DNA from: Planctomycetota bacterium
GTDB lineage: Bacteria; Planctomycetota; Phycisphaerae; UBA1845
Direction: 5' to 3'
DNA: 64,000 nt
Assembly: GCA_016208685.1 (NCBI GenBank)
Contig: JACQXM010000053.1
Location: forward strand, 1 to 64,000
The notes beneath the pieces are model-generated. The model saw nothing but the letters and a program-made list of their open reading frames with translations. It was not told the origin of the DNA and searched no databases. The translations under genes and the position numbers were made by a program. Of the stretch, positions 42,988-50,090 are shown one piece after another (within the stretch, counting starts at the first letter, position 1; every line of letters starts with the position of its first letter).

Positions 42988-45093
42988 TCAGCGGACATAT
43001 CCCAGCGCCCGCAAGCGCTCGGTGGTTTCTTCGGCGGCGTAGCCGGGCTCGCCGCCCGCCGCCGAAGCGGGAACGTAGGCGGGCTCCTTCGCCCGCCGGT
43101 CCGCCAGCCGCTCGGCGAGCGCCGCAGCGATCTGCGGCTCCTGCTCCACGAGGTTGTTCAACTCCTCGGGATCCTGCCGCACGTCGAACAAATGTCGCAT
43201 GCCGTTGGAGAGCTGCACGAACTTGTAGTCCGCGGTGCGCAGGGCGTAGCGATGCGTCCGCAGCTCCCAGACCCGCGAGGTGAACCCAAGCTGAAGCTCG
43301 AGCCACGACAGGTTGGGATAGAAGGGCGCGACGTCGGCAACTACTTCCTGGCGCGGGGCGAACTTCTCCGGAACCAGGCTGTGCCGGGCGGGCGCCGCGG
43401 GGCCGTCGCTGATGCCCGCCACTTGCAGAATGGTCGGCATAATGTCAACCGTCTGACACAACCCTCGGAGTCGGGTTCCGCCGGCGGCGGCTCCGGGATA
43501 GCGGATGATCAGCGGCACGCCGATCAGTGCGTCGTTGACATCGTACAGATGCTCCCAGCGACCGCCCTCTCCCAGGTTCTCCCCGTGGTCCGCGGTGACC
43601 ACGATTAAGGTGTTCGCAACGTCCGTCCCGGACTGCAAAAGACCTAGCAACTCCGCCAACCGGCGGTCCTGATACTTCACCTCGGCGGCGTACATCGCTT
43701 TCAGGACGCGCCGGGCCTCGGCGTCGTCGTCATGCCGGGCGTTGGCGGTGTGCAGTCCGAAACCGTTCGCCAGCCGTGAGGCCACCGCATAGCTGACGCC
43801 CGAGGGGAGCCCCGCCCGCCGCTCCGCCCACGGAGGAAGGTACTTCTCATGTGCCTCCAGGAGATTCACGAACAGGAAGAACGGCCGGGCGGGATCGAAC
43901 CCATCGCCCAACCACTTCCCCAGCAACGCCACGGCCTCGGATGCCCCCTTGTCCGTCCAACGTTCGGGCATCCCCAGGCCCTGCGCCAATCCATGCACCG
44001 TCAGATCGTCGTAGGGTCCGCGGAGGCGGAACGTCTTCTCAAAGCCCTGCAACAGGTTGCAGCGACGCAGGTAGAAGTTGCTGTTGAGCGCCACCGTCTG
44101 GTAGCCCTGCTCCTTGAGCGTCTCTGCCAGCGTGACGAAGGCATCGTCGAGCCACAGACGGTGTTCGTAGGAGCAGCCGTGCGTAGCGGGGTACAGGCCG
44201 GTAAACAGCGAAGCATGCGACGGCACCGTCCACGGAGCAGGGCTGAAAGCATCTTCGTATACCACGCTTCCCGCCGCGAGCCGATCCAGCTCCGGCGTCA
44301 GCCCGCGGGAGTCGCCGTAGCAGCCCAGGTGATCGCGCCGCGTGGTGTCCAGGACGATAAGGACCACGTTTGGAGGCCCCTCGCGCGAAGCGGCAACGGT
44401 TCGGGCATGCGGCGTATCCGCCCGCGTGAACCAGCCCAGTCCGACCACGATGATTGCGAGCGATGCCATAAACGCCCAAGTCATCCTTCCCGCACGGTGC
44501 TTCAAGCGGTGGACCGACCAGGAGAGGAGGGCGAGGACCGCCACTTTCATGCTCGTGATGAGGAAGTGAGGCAACCCGGAGGATGCCGCCGCGCTATCGA
44601 TAACCAGCGACGCCAGTAGTGCATGCAACGCCGCGAGGAGTAACGCCACTTGCTGCCAGGGACACTCAAACGCCCGGGAGGTCACGACACCGGCGTACAC
44701 CAGCCCTGCCACGGGGAAGGCCGCGAGCATCGCCAACAACGCCGACCAGCCGTGAAGGGACTTAACACCCAGGCAGACCACGGCGGCACACAGCCCGATC
44801 ACGTTCATACCCGCCAGCAACCCGCACCAGCGCGGCCGCGACAACCGCAGGCGTCCGAGCCGATCGCCGAGTTCCAACACGCCCGCCAATGCGGATACCA
44901 GTAGAATCGCCGGCGCCGCGGCGAACGCCATGGCCACCAGGTAGTCACCCAGCGCCAGCTCCGGCGCGTGGGCCCAGGCATCGAACGTGGCGTAGAGCGC
45001 CGCCGTCAGGCCGCCGGCGGAAAGCGCTACGCCGCAACGTTCGCCCAGCCCCATCGGCGGGGATGGCTGCGTTTGTGGGACAGGCGTTGGCAT
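42988..45093 (-). CDS. Membrane-anchored alkaline-phosphatase-superfamily protein, sulfatase-like (Thr nucleophile), copy 3
   Basis: The third paralogue (701 aa). About six hydrophobic helices fill the first 220 residues. The enzyme domain has PPNVVLIVLDTTRRDHLGCYG (D249), Thr289 in PWTVPSHASLFTG, and IVVTADHGENLGEGGRWEH. As in copies 1 and 2, the Cys or Ser that would become formylglycine is missing and the following Arg is His. ATG 45093 is chosen because the frame further upstream (to 45234) overlaps the GT4 gene. It is 46 bases downstream of the GT4 gene and 112 bases upstream of a GT2 gene, so it sits within a glycan operon. Confidence 0.85.
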   Translation of the reverse strand: MPTPVPQTQPSPPMGLGERCGVALSAGGLTAALYATFDAWAHAPELALGDYLVAMAFAAAPAILLVSALAGVLELGDRLGRLRLSRPRWCGLLAGMNVIGLCAAVVCLGVKSLHGWSALLAMLAAFPVAGLVYAGVVTSRAFECPWQQVALLLAALHALLASLVIDSAAASSGLPHFLITSMKVAVLALLSWSVHRLKHRAGRMTWAFMASLAIIVVGLGWFTRADTPHARTVAASREGPPNVVLIVLDTTRRDHLGCYGDSRGLTPELDRLAAGSVVYEDAFSPAPWTVPSHASLFTGLYPATHGCSYEHRLWLDDAFVTLAETLKEQGYQTVALNSNFYLRRCNLLQGFEKTFRLRGPYDDLTVHGLAQGLGMPERWTDKGASEAVALLGKWLGDGFDPARPFFLFVNLLEAHEKYLPPWAERRAGLPSGVSYAVASRLANGFGLHTANARHDDDAEARRVLKAMYAAEVKYQDRRLAELLGLLQSGTDVANTLIVVTADHGENLGEGGRWEHLYDVNDALIGVPLIIRYPGAAAGGTRLRGLCQTVDIMPTILQVAGISDGPAAPARHSLVPEKFAPRQEVVADVAPFYPNLSWLELQLGFTSRVWELRTHRYALRTADYKFVQLSNGMRHLFDVRQDPEELNNLVEQEPQIAAALAERLADRRAKEPAYVPASAAGGEPGYAAEETTERLRALGYVR

Positions 45094-45139
45094 CAGGTAC
45101 GACTCCAGTCGACGGAGCGCGGGGGGCTCCGCAAAACGG

Positions 45140-46432
45140 TCAGGCGAGCAGCGGTCGTCCTGCGAAGGTGGGATCACTCGGAGGGATGCCCTCGCACAAC
45201 GCCCGCCCCGCCTGCTTCCGCGCCAGCAGCTCACGAACGACCGTCAGGTAGTGGTCGAGGAACGGCGCCGCGGCGAACTCGGCCTCATACGCAGCGCGAC
45301 CCTCGGCGGCGAGGCGCTCGCGAAGCGCCGGGTCCGTGCGCAGGCGGTGGATCGCGTCACGCAGCTCGGATTCGGTGCGATACGCCAGCCCGCCGCCGTA
45401 AAGGCGAACGATTTCCTCCAGCGAGCTCTGGGCGTAGACGATCACCGGCGTGCGCGCCGAGAAGGACTCGGCGACGATCACACCGAATGTCTCGTAGCAG
45501 AGCGACGGCACCAGCGTGGCGATGGCATGTCGGTAGAGACTCTGGAGCTGTTGGTGCGGACAACGACCGACAAACCGGATGTTGCTCGCGCCCGTGGCCA
45601 TGGCGCGGAGTTCGCTCTCGAACGTCCCTCCACCGGCGATGAGCAGGTCCACGTCGGCCAGCTCACGAAAGAGAGGGATGAGGGTGTGAACCCCTTTGAT
45701 CTTCTCCAGTCGCCCGGAGAACAGGAAGTACGGCCGGTTGTTGTTAACCGCCGCCGCGTCGTCGAGGCGTACCGAAGGCTCCGGGTGGAAGAGCGGGAGC
45801 TGGATCATGGTGCCCTCGATGCCGCGTTCCCGGTGCGCCTGCATGGTAAACAGGCTGGGGCCGATGAAGGCGTCGATGTGCCGTGTGGCGCGGCGCATGA
45901 GCCCGGTGTAGCGCCACCACTGCGGCGGTCGCTTTCCCTGAAGCTGGCAGCGGAGGCACGTGCGTCGCGTGCAGACTTCGCGGTTCATGCGCCACAGCAC
46001 GTGCATGGGGCACACCAGCCAGTGCTCGATGAGCGTACAGAGCTTGAGGGCCCGGCCCAGGCGAAAGGCGTGCGGGCCGCCGAGCAGCGACACGTTGTTG
46101 TAGTGAATCACGTCGTAGTCGCCGTGGTGCAGGACGCGCCGCAGCGCCGGCCCCTGGAAGCACGGCCGGCCGAGCTGTTGCACCGCGAGCAGTCCCAGGG
46201 AACGCAGCGGCGTGCGGACGCCGTGGACCGTGACGTTGGGATGGTCGCTGTAACCCTCGGTCGGCGTCCGTCGCGCGAGCATCTCGTAGGCCGTCGGGCT
46301 GTGCACCACAGTGACGCGGTGCCCCAGCTTCGCAAGCCCGTTCGCCAGCCGGTGCGCGTAGATGCCGTCGCCGCCGAAATTCCAGGGCGGGTAGAACGTG
46401 CTGGCGATGCAGAATCGAAGGGTGCGATCCAT
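45140..46432 (-). CDS. GT4-type glycosyltransferase (GT-B fold)
   Basis: A 430-aa protein. The N-terminal Rossmann domain starts RFCIASTFYPPWNFGGDGIYAH, then LANGLAKLGHRVTVVH, with HYNNVSLLGGPHAF. The C-terminal donor-binding domain has PYFLFSGRLEKIKGVHTLIP and the E-x7-E motif in CYETFGVIVAESFSARTPVI. A Cys-rich insertion (CTRRTCLRCQLQGK) in the acceptor half is a feature of a subset of GT4 enzymes. Retaining sugar transferase, probably acting on a lipid-linked chain in the cytoplasm. ATG 46432 is clear. A spacer full of repeats lies upstream. Confidence 0.87.
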   Translation of the reverse strand: MDRTLRFCIASTFYPPWNFGGDGIYAHRLANGLAKLGHRVTVVHSPTAYEMLARRTPTEGYSDHPNVTVHGVRTPLRSLGLLAVQQLGRPCFQGPALRRVLHHGDYDVIHYNNVSLLGGPHAFRLGRALKLCTLIEHWLVCPMHVLWRMNREVCTRRTCLRCQLQGKRPPQWWRYTGLMRRATRHIDAFIGPSLFTMQAHRERGIEGTMIQLPLFHPEPSVRLDDAAAVNNNRPYFLFSGRLEKIKGVHTLIPLFRELADVDLLIAGGGTFESELRAMATGASNIRFVGRCPHQQLQSLYRHAIATLVPSLCYETFGVIVAESFSARTPVIVYAQSSLEEIVRLYGGGLAYRTESELRDAIHRLRTDPALRERLAAEGRAAYEAEFAAAPFLDHYLTVVRELLARKQAGRALCEGIPPSDPTFAGRPLLA

Positions 46433-46516
46433 AGGTGCTCAACGCCACCCGGGCACGCGCCGGCGGTCGACGTCGGGACCGCCCGAATCATGCGGCGCGG
46501 ACCCGCGCCGGCCATA

Positions 46517-46543
46517 CGGAGCCGCGACCGTAAGGGAGCGGGC
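46517..46543. repeat. Dispersed CGCGACCGT element
   Basis: CGGAGCCGCGACCGTAAGGG then AGCGGGC is a near-perfect copy of the element at 41536-41562. It lies in the 290-base spacer between the GT4 gene and the GT-C gene. Confidence 0.7.
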
Positions 46544-46654
46544 GGCAGGGTGCGACAGGGCGGCAGATCGCGGACGGTGATCTAGACACGCGCAGGCCGA
46601 CGATGTCCGGACTACCTGACAATACAATCTGTGGCGAACCACCGGAGCCACGGT

Positions 46655-46704
46655 GTGGCACGGGCATCTTGCCCGTGAATCACTGGGGTGGAAGCCCATG
46701 CCAC
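46655..46704. repeat. 50-bp palindromic element with 11-bp terminal inverted repeats
   Basis: The left end GTGGCACGGGC (46655-46665) is matched by the right end GCCCATGCCAC (46694-46704) at 10 of 11 positions. Inside, CACGGGC / GCCCGTG (46659-46665 and 46671-46677) form a tight hairpin with loop ATCTT. The element sits 19 bases past the GT-C stop codon. Its form resembles REP or miniature transposable elements, and very similar sequences are familiar from planctomycete genomes. It carries no gene. Confidence 0.75.
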
Positions 46705-46722
46705 GAACTTCGCCGCAAACCA

Positions 46723-48192
46723 CTACGGTTCGCGCTCAAACCGCGTCACGTCCACCCAGTGAAAGCGACGGTCCTCGAACTCAGGATAATGCCCCGCCCA
46801 CGCGGCCTTCACCTCCTGGGCCGCTCGGGTCGTCCGCGGCGTCCGTTGATACGCCACCAGCCACACGCGCCCGCAATCCGCCTGCGGCCCCGGAGCGGTG
46901 GCCGGGTCGAGCACGCGCGGCTCCGGACGATCGGCCTGGTAGATCTGCCACTCCAGGGGCACCTTGCCGAAGGGATGAAACAGCACACAATCGCCGGCGC
47001 GATATTCCTCCGCCAGGAAGGCCAGCGCGTCGCGGTAGTTCTCTTTGTAGGGTATGAAGTAGTTGGCGCGCAGCGCGGCCGCCGAAAAAACCAGCACAAC
47101 CGTCGTCCACGTCCACCGCACCGGCGGGCTCGACAAAGCCGTAAGGCCGCACGCCGCCAGAACGTAGTACGGCCCCGCCGACGCTGAAACCAGCCGAAGC
47201 GTGTACTTGCCGCCCAGGGCACCCACGACGGCCGCCAGGAACATCGGCACCACCACCAGGCACGTGAACAGCATCAGCCCCGGTCGCGCCGAACGCTGTG
47301 CCGCGGGCGGCACCTCGGACTGCCACAGCCTGGCGATTCCCAGGATCGCCGCGACGCCGAACAGCCCCAGCCCCACCGTAGCCTCGACCGCGGGTGTCGC
47401 TGCCTGCAATCCCGCCATTTTCGCGTTGCCGAAGGACGCCAGGGTGCTCAGCGGCGAGGTCCAGGAGAACGCGAACCAGGGAGGCTGCTCGCCGAAGTAC
47501 TGCGGATCGACATAAAACACGCGCCGCACGATGCCCGACGCCAGCCACGGCAGGCATGCCAGCAGCACCACCGCGAATCCGCCGGCCCACCATGAGCGTG
47601 GGATTCGGCACTCGCTACGCCGCAGCACGGCGTACGCCAGGAGCGCCACGACGATGAACGCCCCATAGTAGTTGGTGTATGCCAGGAGGATGGTGGCGAC
47701 CACCGTCGCGCACCAGGCGTACCCCGAACCCTCGTGAAACGCCTCCACGAAGGCGATGGCGACCGCCAGCGCCAGCAGGTGGAAGAGTGCATACGGCCGG
47801 GCCTCCTGTCCGTACATCACGCCCAGTTGCGACACCGCCATCAGCAACGCCGCAAACCCCGCCGTCGCCCGATCGACAAACCGTCGCGCCAGCACGTACA
47901 GCGCCGCGATGCCGCACGCCCCAAGCAGGGCCGACAGCAGCCGCGCCTCCCAGGCACCGAATCCGGCGACCTGGTGCCACGCGTGCAGCAGCAGGTAGTA
48001 CAATGGCGGGTGCGTATCGACGTCCGTCACCAGCCGTGCGGGAATCTCGGCCATCGGCAGGCGGCTCGTGACCAGCGTATACGCCTCGTCGTACCACAGG
48101 CTCTGTTCGTCCAGGCGGAACAACCGTAGCGCCAGGCCCAGACCCACCGCCACGAAGAGCGGCCATTCGTTCCTCAGCGTCGCACAGGTCAC
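46723..48192 (-). CDS. Multipass GT-C (GT39-like) glycosyltransferase
   Basis: A 489-aa protein with about ten hydrophobic helices. The first loop reads LDEQSLWYDEAYTLVTSRLP, with the YDE acidic motif; DVDTHPPLYYLLLHAW and VMYGQEARPYALF follow. These are well-known motifs of the GT39-like family that uses polyprenyl-phosphate sugars. The C-terminal soluble part (AEEYRAGDCVLFHPFGKVPL and GRVWLVAYQRTP) is shared with many such proteins. GTG 48192 lies directly before MTCATLRNEWPLFVA. It is 75 bases downstream of the second GT4 gene, and a palindromic element follows it. Confidence 0.83.
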   Translation of the reverse strand: MTCATLRNEWPLFVAVGLGLALRLFRLDEQSLWYDEAYTLVTSRLPMAEIPARLVTDVDTHPPLYYLLLHAWHQVAGFGAWEARLLSALLGACGIAALYVLARRFVDRATAGFAALLMAVSQLGVMYGQEARPYALFHLLALAVAIAFVEAFHEGSGYAWCATVVATILLAYTNYYGAFIVVALLAYAVLRRSECRIPRSWWAGGFAVVLLACLPWLASGIVRRVFYVDPQYFGEQPPWFAFSWTSPLSTLASFGNAKMAGLQAATPAVEATVGLGLFGVAAILGIARLWQSEVPPAAQRSARPGLMLFTCLVVVPMFLAAVVGALGGKYTLRLVSASAGPYYVLAACGLTALSSPPVRWTWTTVVLVFSAAALRANYFIPYKENYRDALAFLAEEYRAGDCVLFHPFGKVPLEWQIYQADRPEPRVLDPATAPGPQADCGRVWLVAYQRTPRTTRAAQEVKAAWAGHYPEFEDRRFHWVDVTRFEREP

Positions 48193-48267
48193 CGGGGTCC
48201 TCCCCGCCGTCGCGTGCCTAGTGCTTCCCTCCCCGGCCGATGTCCTTCAACCATCACATCCTGCGAA

Positions 48268-49446
48268 TCAATGCGCCAGTTCATGAAACGCCTCGACCGC
48301 CTGCCGCGCCGAGCGCTCCCAGGAGAAGCACGCAGCGCGGGCGAGGCTCCTGGCGGCCATATCGTCGCGCAGGGCGTCGTCCCCGACCACCCGCCGCAGC
48401 AGGCCCACCAGCCCGCTCTCGTCCAGCGGATCGAACACCAGCCCGGCCTCGCCCACAACCTCCGGCAGCGAACCGCGATCGCTTACCACCACCGGCGCCC
48501 CGCAGCCCATCGCCTCCACCGCCGGAAGTCCGAACCCCTCCAGCAGCGAGGGGAACACAAACGCCACGCAGGCGGCGTACAGATGCGCCAGATCGTCGTC
48601 CGGCACGAAGCCGGCAAAGCGGACGCGATTCATAGTGCCAAGCCGTGTCACCAGTCCCGCCAGCTGCTCGTGGCACGTGCGAAACACGTCGCCGGAATAA
48701 TCACCCACGAAAACCAGGCGAACGTCACCGTAGGGCGCCTCACCCACCAGGCGGGTATGCGCGCGTATCAAAGTGTCAAGGTTCTTATGCGGACTGATCC
48801 CCCCCACGGAGAGCAGAAATCGCTCGCCGGGCCGGATGCCGTGCCGGGCCAGCGCCGCAGCGCGAACTTCACCGGCGGGCGGCACGCGTCGGAACGCCTC
48901 CGACGGCGCCTCGGAGACGATCCGCACCTGTTCATCCAGCAAACCGAACGCGGCCATCAATCCCCGCTTGGACGCCTGCGACACGGTGACCACGCGGGCG
49001 GACCGTGCCACCGCCAGGCGGGACTTCAAGTTCCAGAACCAGCGCGTGCGCCGCGTGTGGAATATCAGATGCGGCAGCGTCTCGGCGATGGCGTCGTGGA
49101 AGGTGACCAAAACCGGGAACCGCCCCAGCACCGGAAAGTAGGAGTACACCGCGGGAAAGAACATAACGTCCGGCGACTCGCGCTGTACCAGCCGGGCCAT
49201 GTTCAGCATGTCCCGCAGCCCGCGGCGGCCCTCCGCCGACGCCGCTTCAACCGCGGCCTCGGAGGTATCCCCTACCGCCACGCGCATGTCCGGGGGGAAT
49301 CGGGTGCACTCGGCGGTCTGGCGGTCGGCAAAAAGGATGTATTCGTCGTCGCCGGGCGAGCATGCGATGGCGCCGACCAGTTCGCGGACGAACCGCCCGA
49401 ACCCGCGCCCGTTGTTCCAGCTCGTTACGTCAATACCGATGCGCAT
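48268..49446 (-). CDS. GT4-type glycosyltransferase (GT-B fold)
   Basis: A 392-aa protein: MRIGIDVTSWNNGRGFGRFV, then RELVGAIA at the N-terminus, FFPAVYSYFPVLGRFPVLVT and FHDAIAETLPHLIFHTRR in the acceptor domain, RFLLSVGGISPHKNLDTLIR at the start of the donor domain, and the E-x7-E motif in SLLEGFGLPAVEAMGCGAPV. Typical of RfaB/WcaL-like retaining enzymes of exopolysaccharide clusters. ATG 49446 lacks a good ribosome-binding site. It is followed by the GT-C gene after 75 bases. Confidence 0.88.
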   Translation of the reverse strand: MRIGIDVTSWNNGRGFGRFVRELVGAIACSPGDDEYILFADRQTAECTRFPPDMRVAVGDTSEAAVEAASAEGRRGLRDMLNMARLVQRESPDVMFFPAVYSYFPVLGRFPVLVTFHDAIAETLPHLIFHTRRTRWFWNLKSRLAVARSARVVTVSQASKRGLMAAFGLLDEQVRIVSEAPSEAFRRVPPAGEVRAAALARHGIRPGERFLLSVGGISPHKNLDTLIRAHTRLVGEAPYGDVRLVFVGDYSGDVFRTCHEQLAGLVTRLGTMNRVRFAGFVPDDDLAHLYAACVAFVFPSLLEGFGLPAVEAMGCGAPVVVSDRGSLPEVVGEAGLVFDPLDESGLVGLLRRVVGDDALRDDMAARSLARAACFSWERSARQAVEAFHELAH

Positions 49447-49590
49447 GGGGAACCGGCGCGATAGCAGGCATCAGATCGCCCCCCTCAGGCGATGCGAAAC
49501 GTCGGGGATTCCCGATTGTCGATTGACCGTTGCTCCGTCGTCTTGTTGCTGACCCTGTTCCCCGTTCCTTCTCGTCGTCGCTCTATCCCC

Positions 49591-49703
49591 GTTTCGACAT
49601 TCTGGCGTTTTGACGTTTTGACGTTTTAGCGTCTTGGCGTTTCCTCCCTTGTCGCCGCGTCGCCGCGTGCGCATCCTTCCGCATTCCGCATTCATCATTC
49701 CGC
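49591..49703. repeat. GTTTTGAC tandem repeat and GAATGCGG-type repeat
   Basis: At 49591-49643 a degenerate 9-10-base unit (GGCGTTTT, GACGTTTT, GACGTTTTA, GCGTCTT, GGCGTTT) is repeated about six times, then GTCGCCGCGTCGCCGCGTGCG (49651-49671). CATTCCGCATTCATCATTCC (49682-49701) is another copy of the motif at 10551 and 17779. These fill the 266-base spacer between the small membrane-protein gene and the GT4 gene. The pattern is close to that at 40528-40598. Confidence 0.65.
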
Positions 49704-49712
49704 GCTGTGCTG

Positions 49713-50018
49713 CTATTGCCTTCGCATGACGACGATGCGGTTGTACGTGATCCCGACCGCCCAACCGGCAAGCCCCCCCACCAGCAAACCCCAGAACAGG
49801 CCCACGAACGCTCCGCCCCAGGTTACGGAGTAACCGATGAAATAGTGCCGCAGCAGCTTGAGATGTTCGCCCACCATCGGCCCGCCTTTGACCAGTAGCC
49901 AGACGGTCATCAGGAACAACCCCCCGCCACAGATCAACCCCAGCACCACGGCGAGGATCCCCGCCTTGATCCGCGCTACCCGCCGAACCACCTCGCGATC
50001 CACCGACATCGTGTTCAT
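49713..50018 (-). CDS. Small two-helix membrane protein, paralogue of the UGM-like protein's tail
   Basis: A 101-aa protein. Two hydrophobic helices (ILAVVLGLICGGGLFLMTVW and AFVGLFWGLLVGGLAGWAVG) flank a loop containing GGPMVGEHLKLLRHYFIGYSVTWGG. The same pattern (GGPMVG, LxLL, GxSVxWxGAxVGxFW) ends the flavoprotein encoded just upstream. ATG 50018 is used; ATG 50009 is possible. I know no function for this domain. Position and similarity suggest a partner subunit in the membrane. Gap to the upstream gene is 72 bases. Confidence 0.7.
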   Translation of the reverse strand: MNTMSVDREVVRRVARIKAGILAVVLGLICGGGLFLMTVWLLVKGGPMVGEHLKLLRHYFIGYSVTWGGAFVGLFWGLLVGGLAGWAVGITYNRIVVMRRQ

Positions 50019-50090
50019 CCGGAATCCGTCCCTTCTGCTCCTTCGGCCCATCGCTACCAGGCAGCGCCGCATGCCGCCCGACGGCGGCCG

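Noticed and set aside
42701..43306. 201-codon minus-strand frame across a gene boundary
   Set aside because: It overlaps the coding ends of two well-supported genes in another frame and has no recognisable motif.
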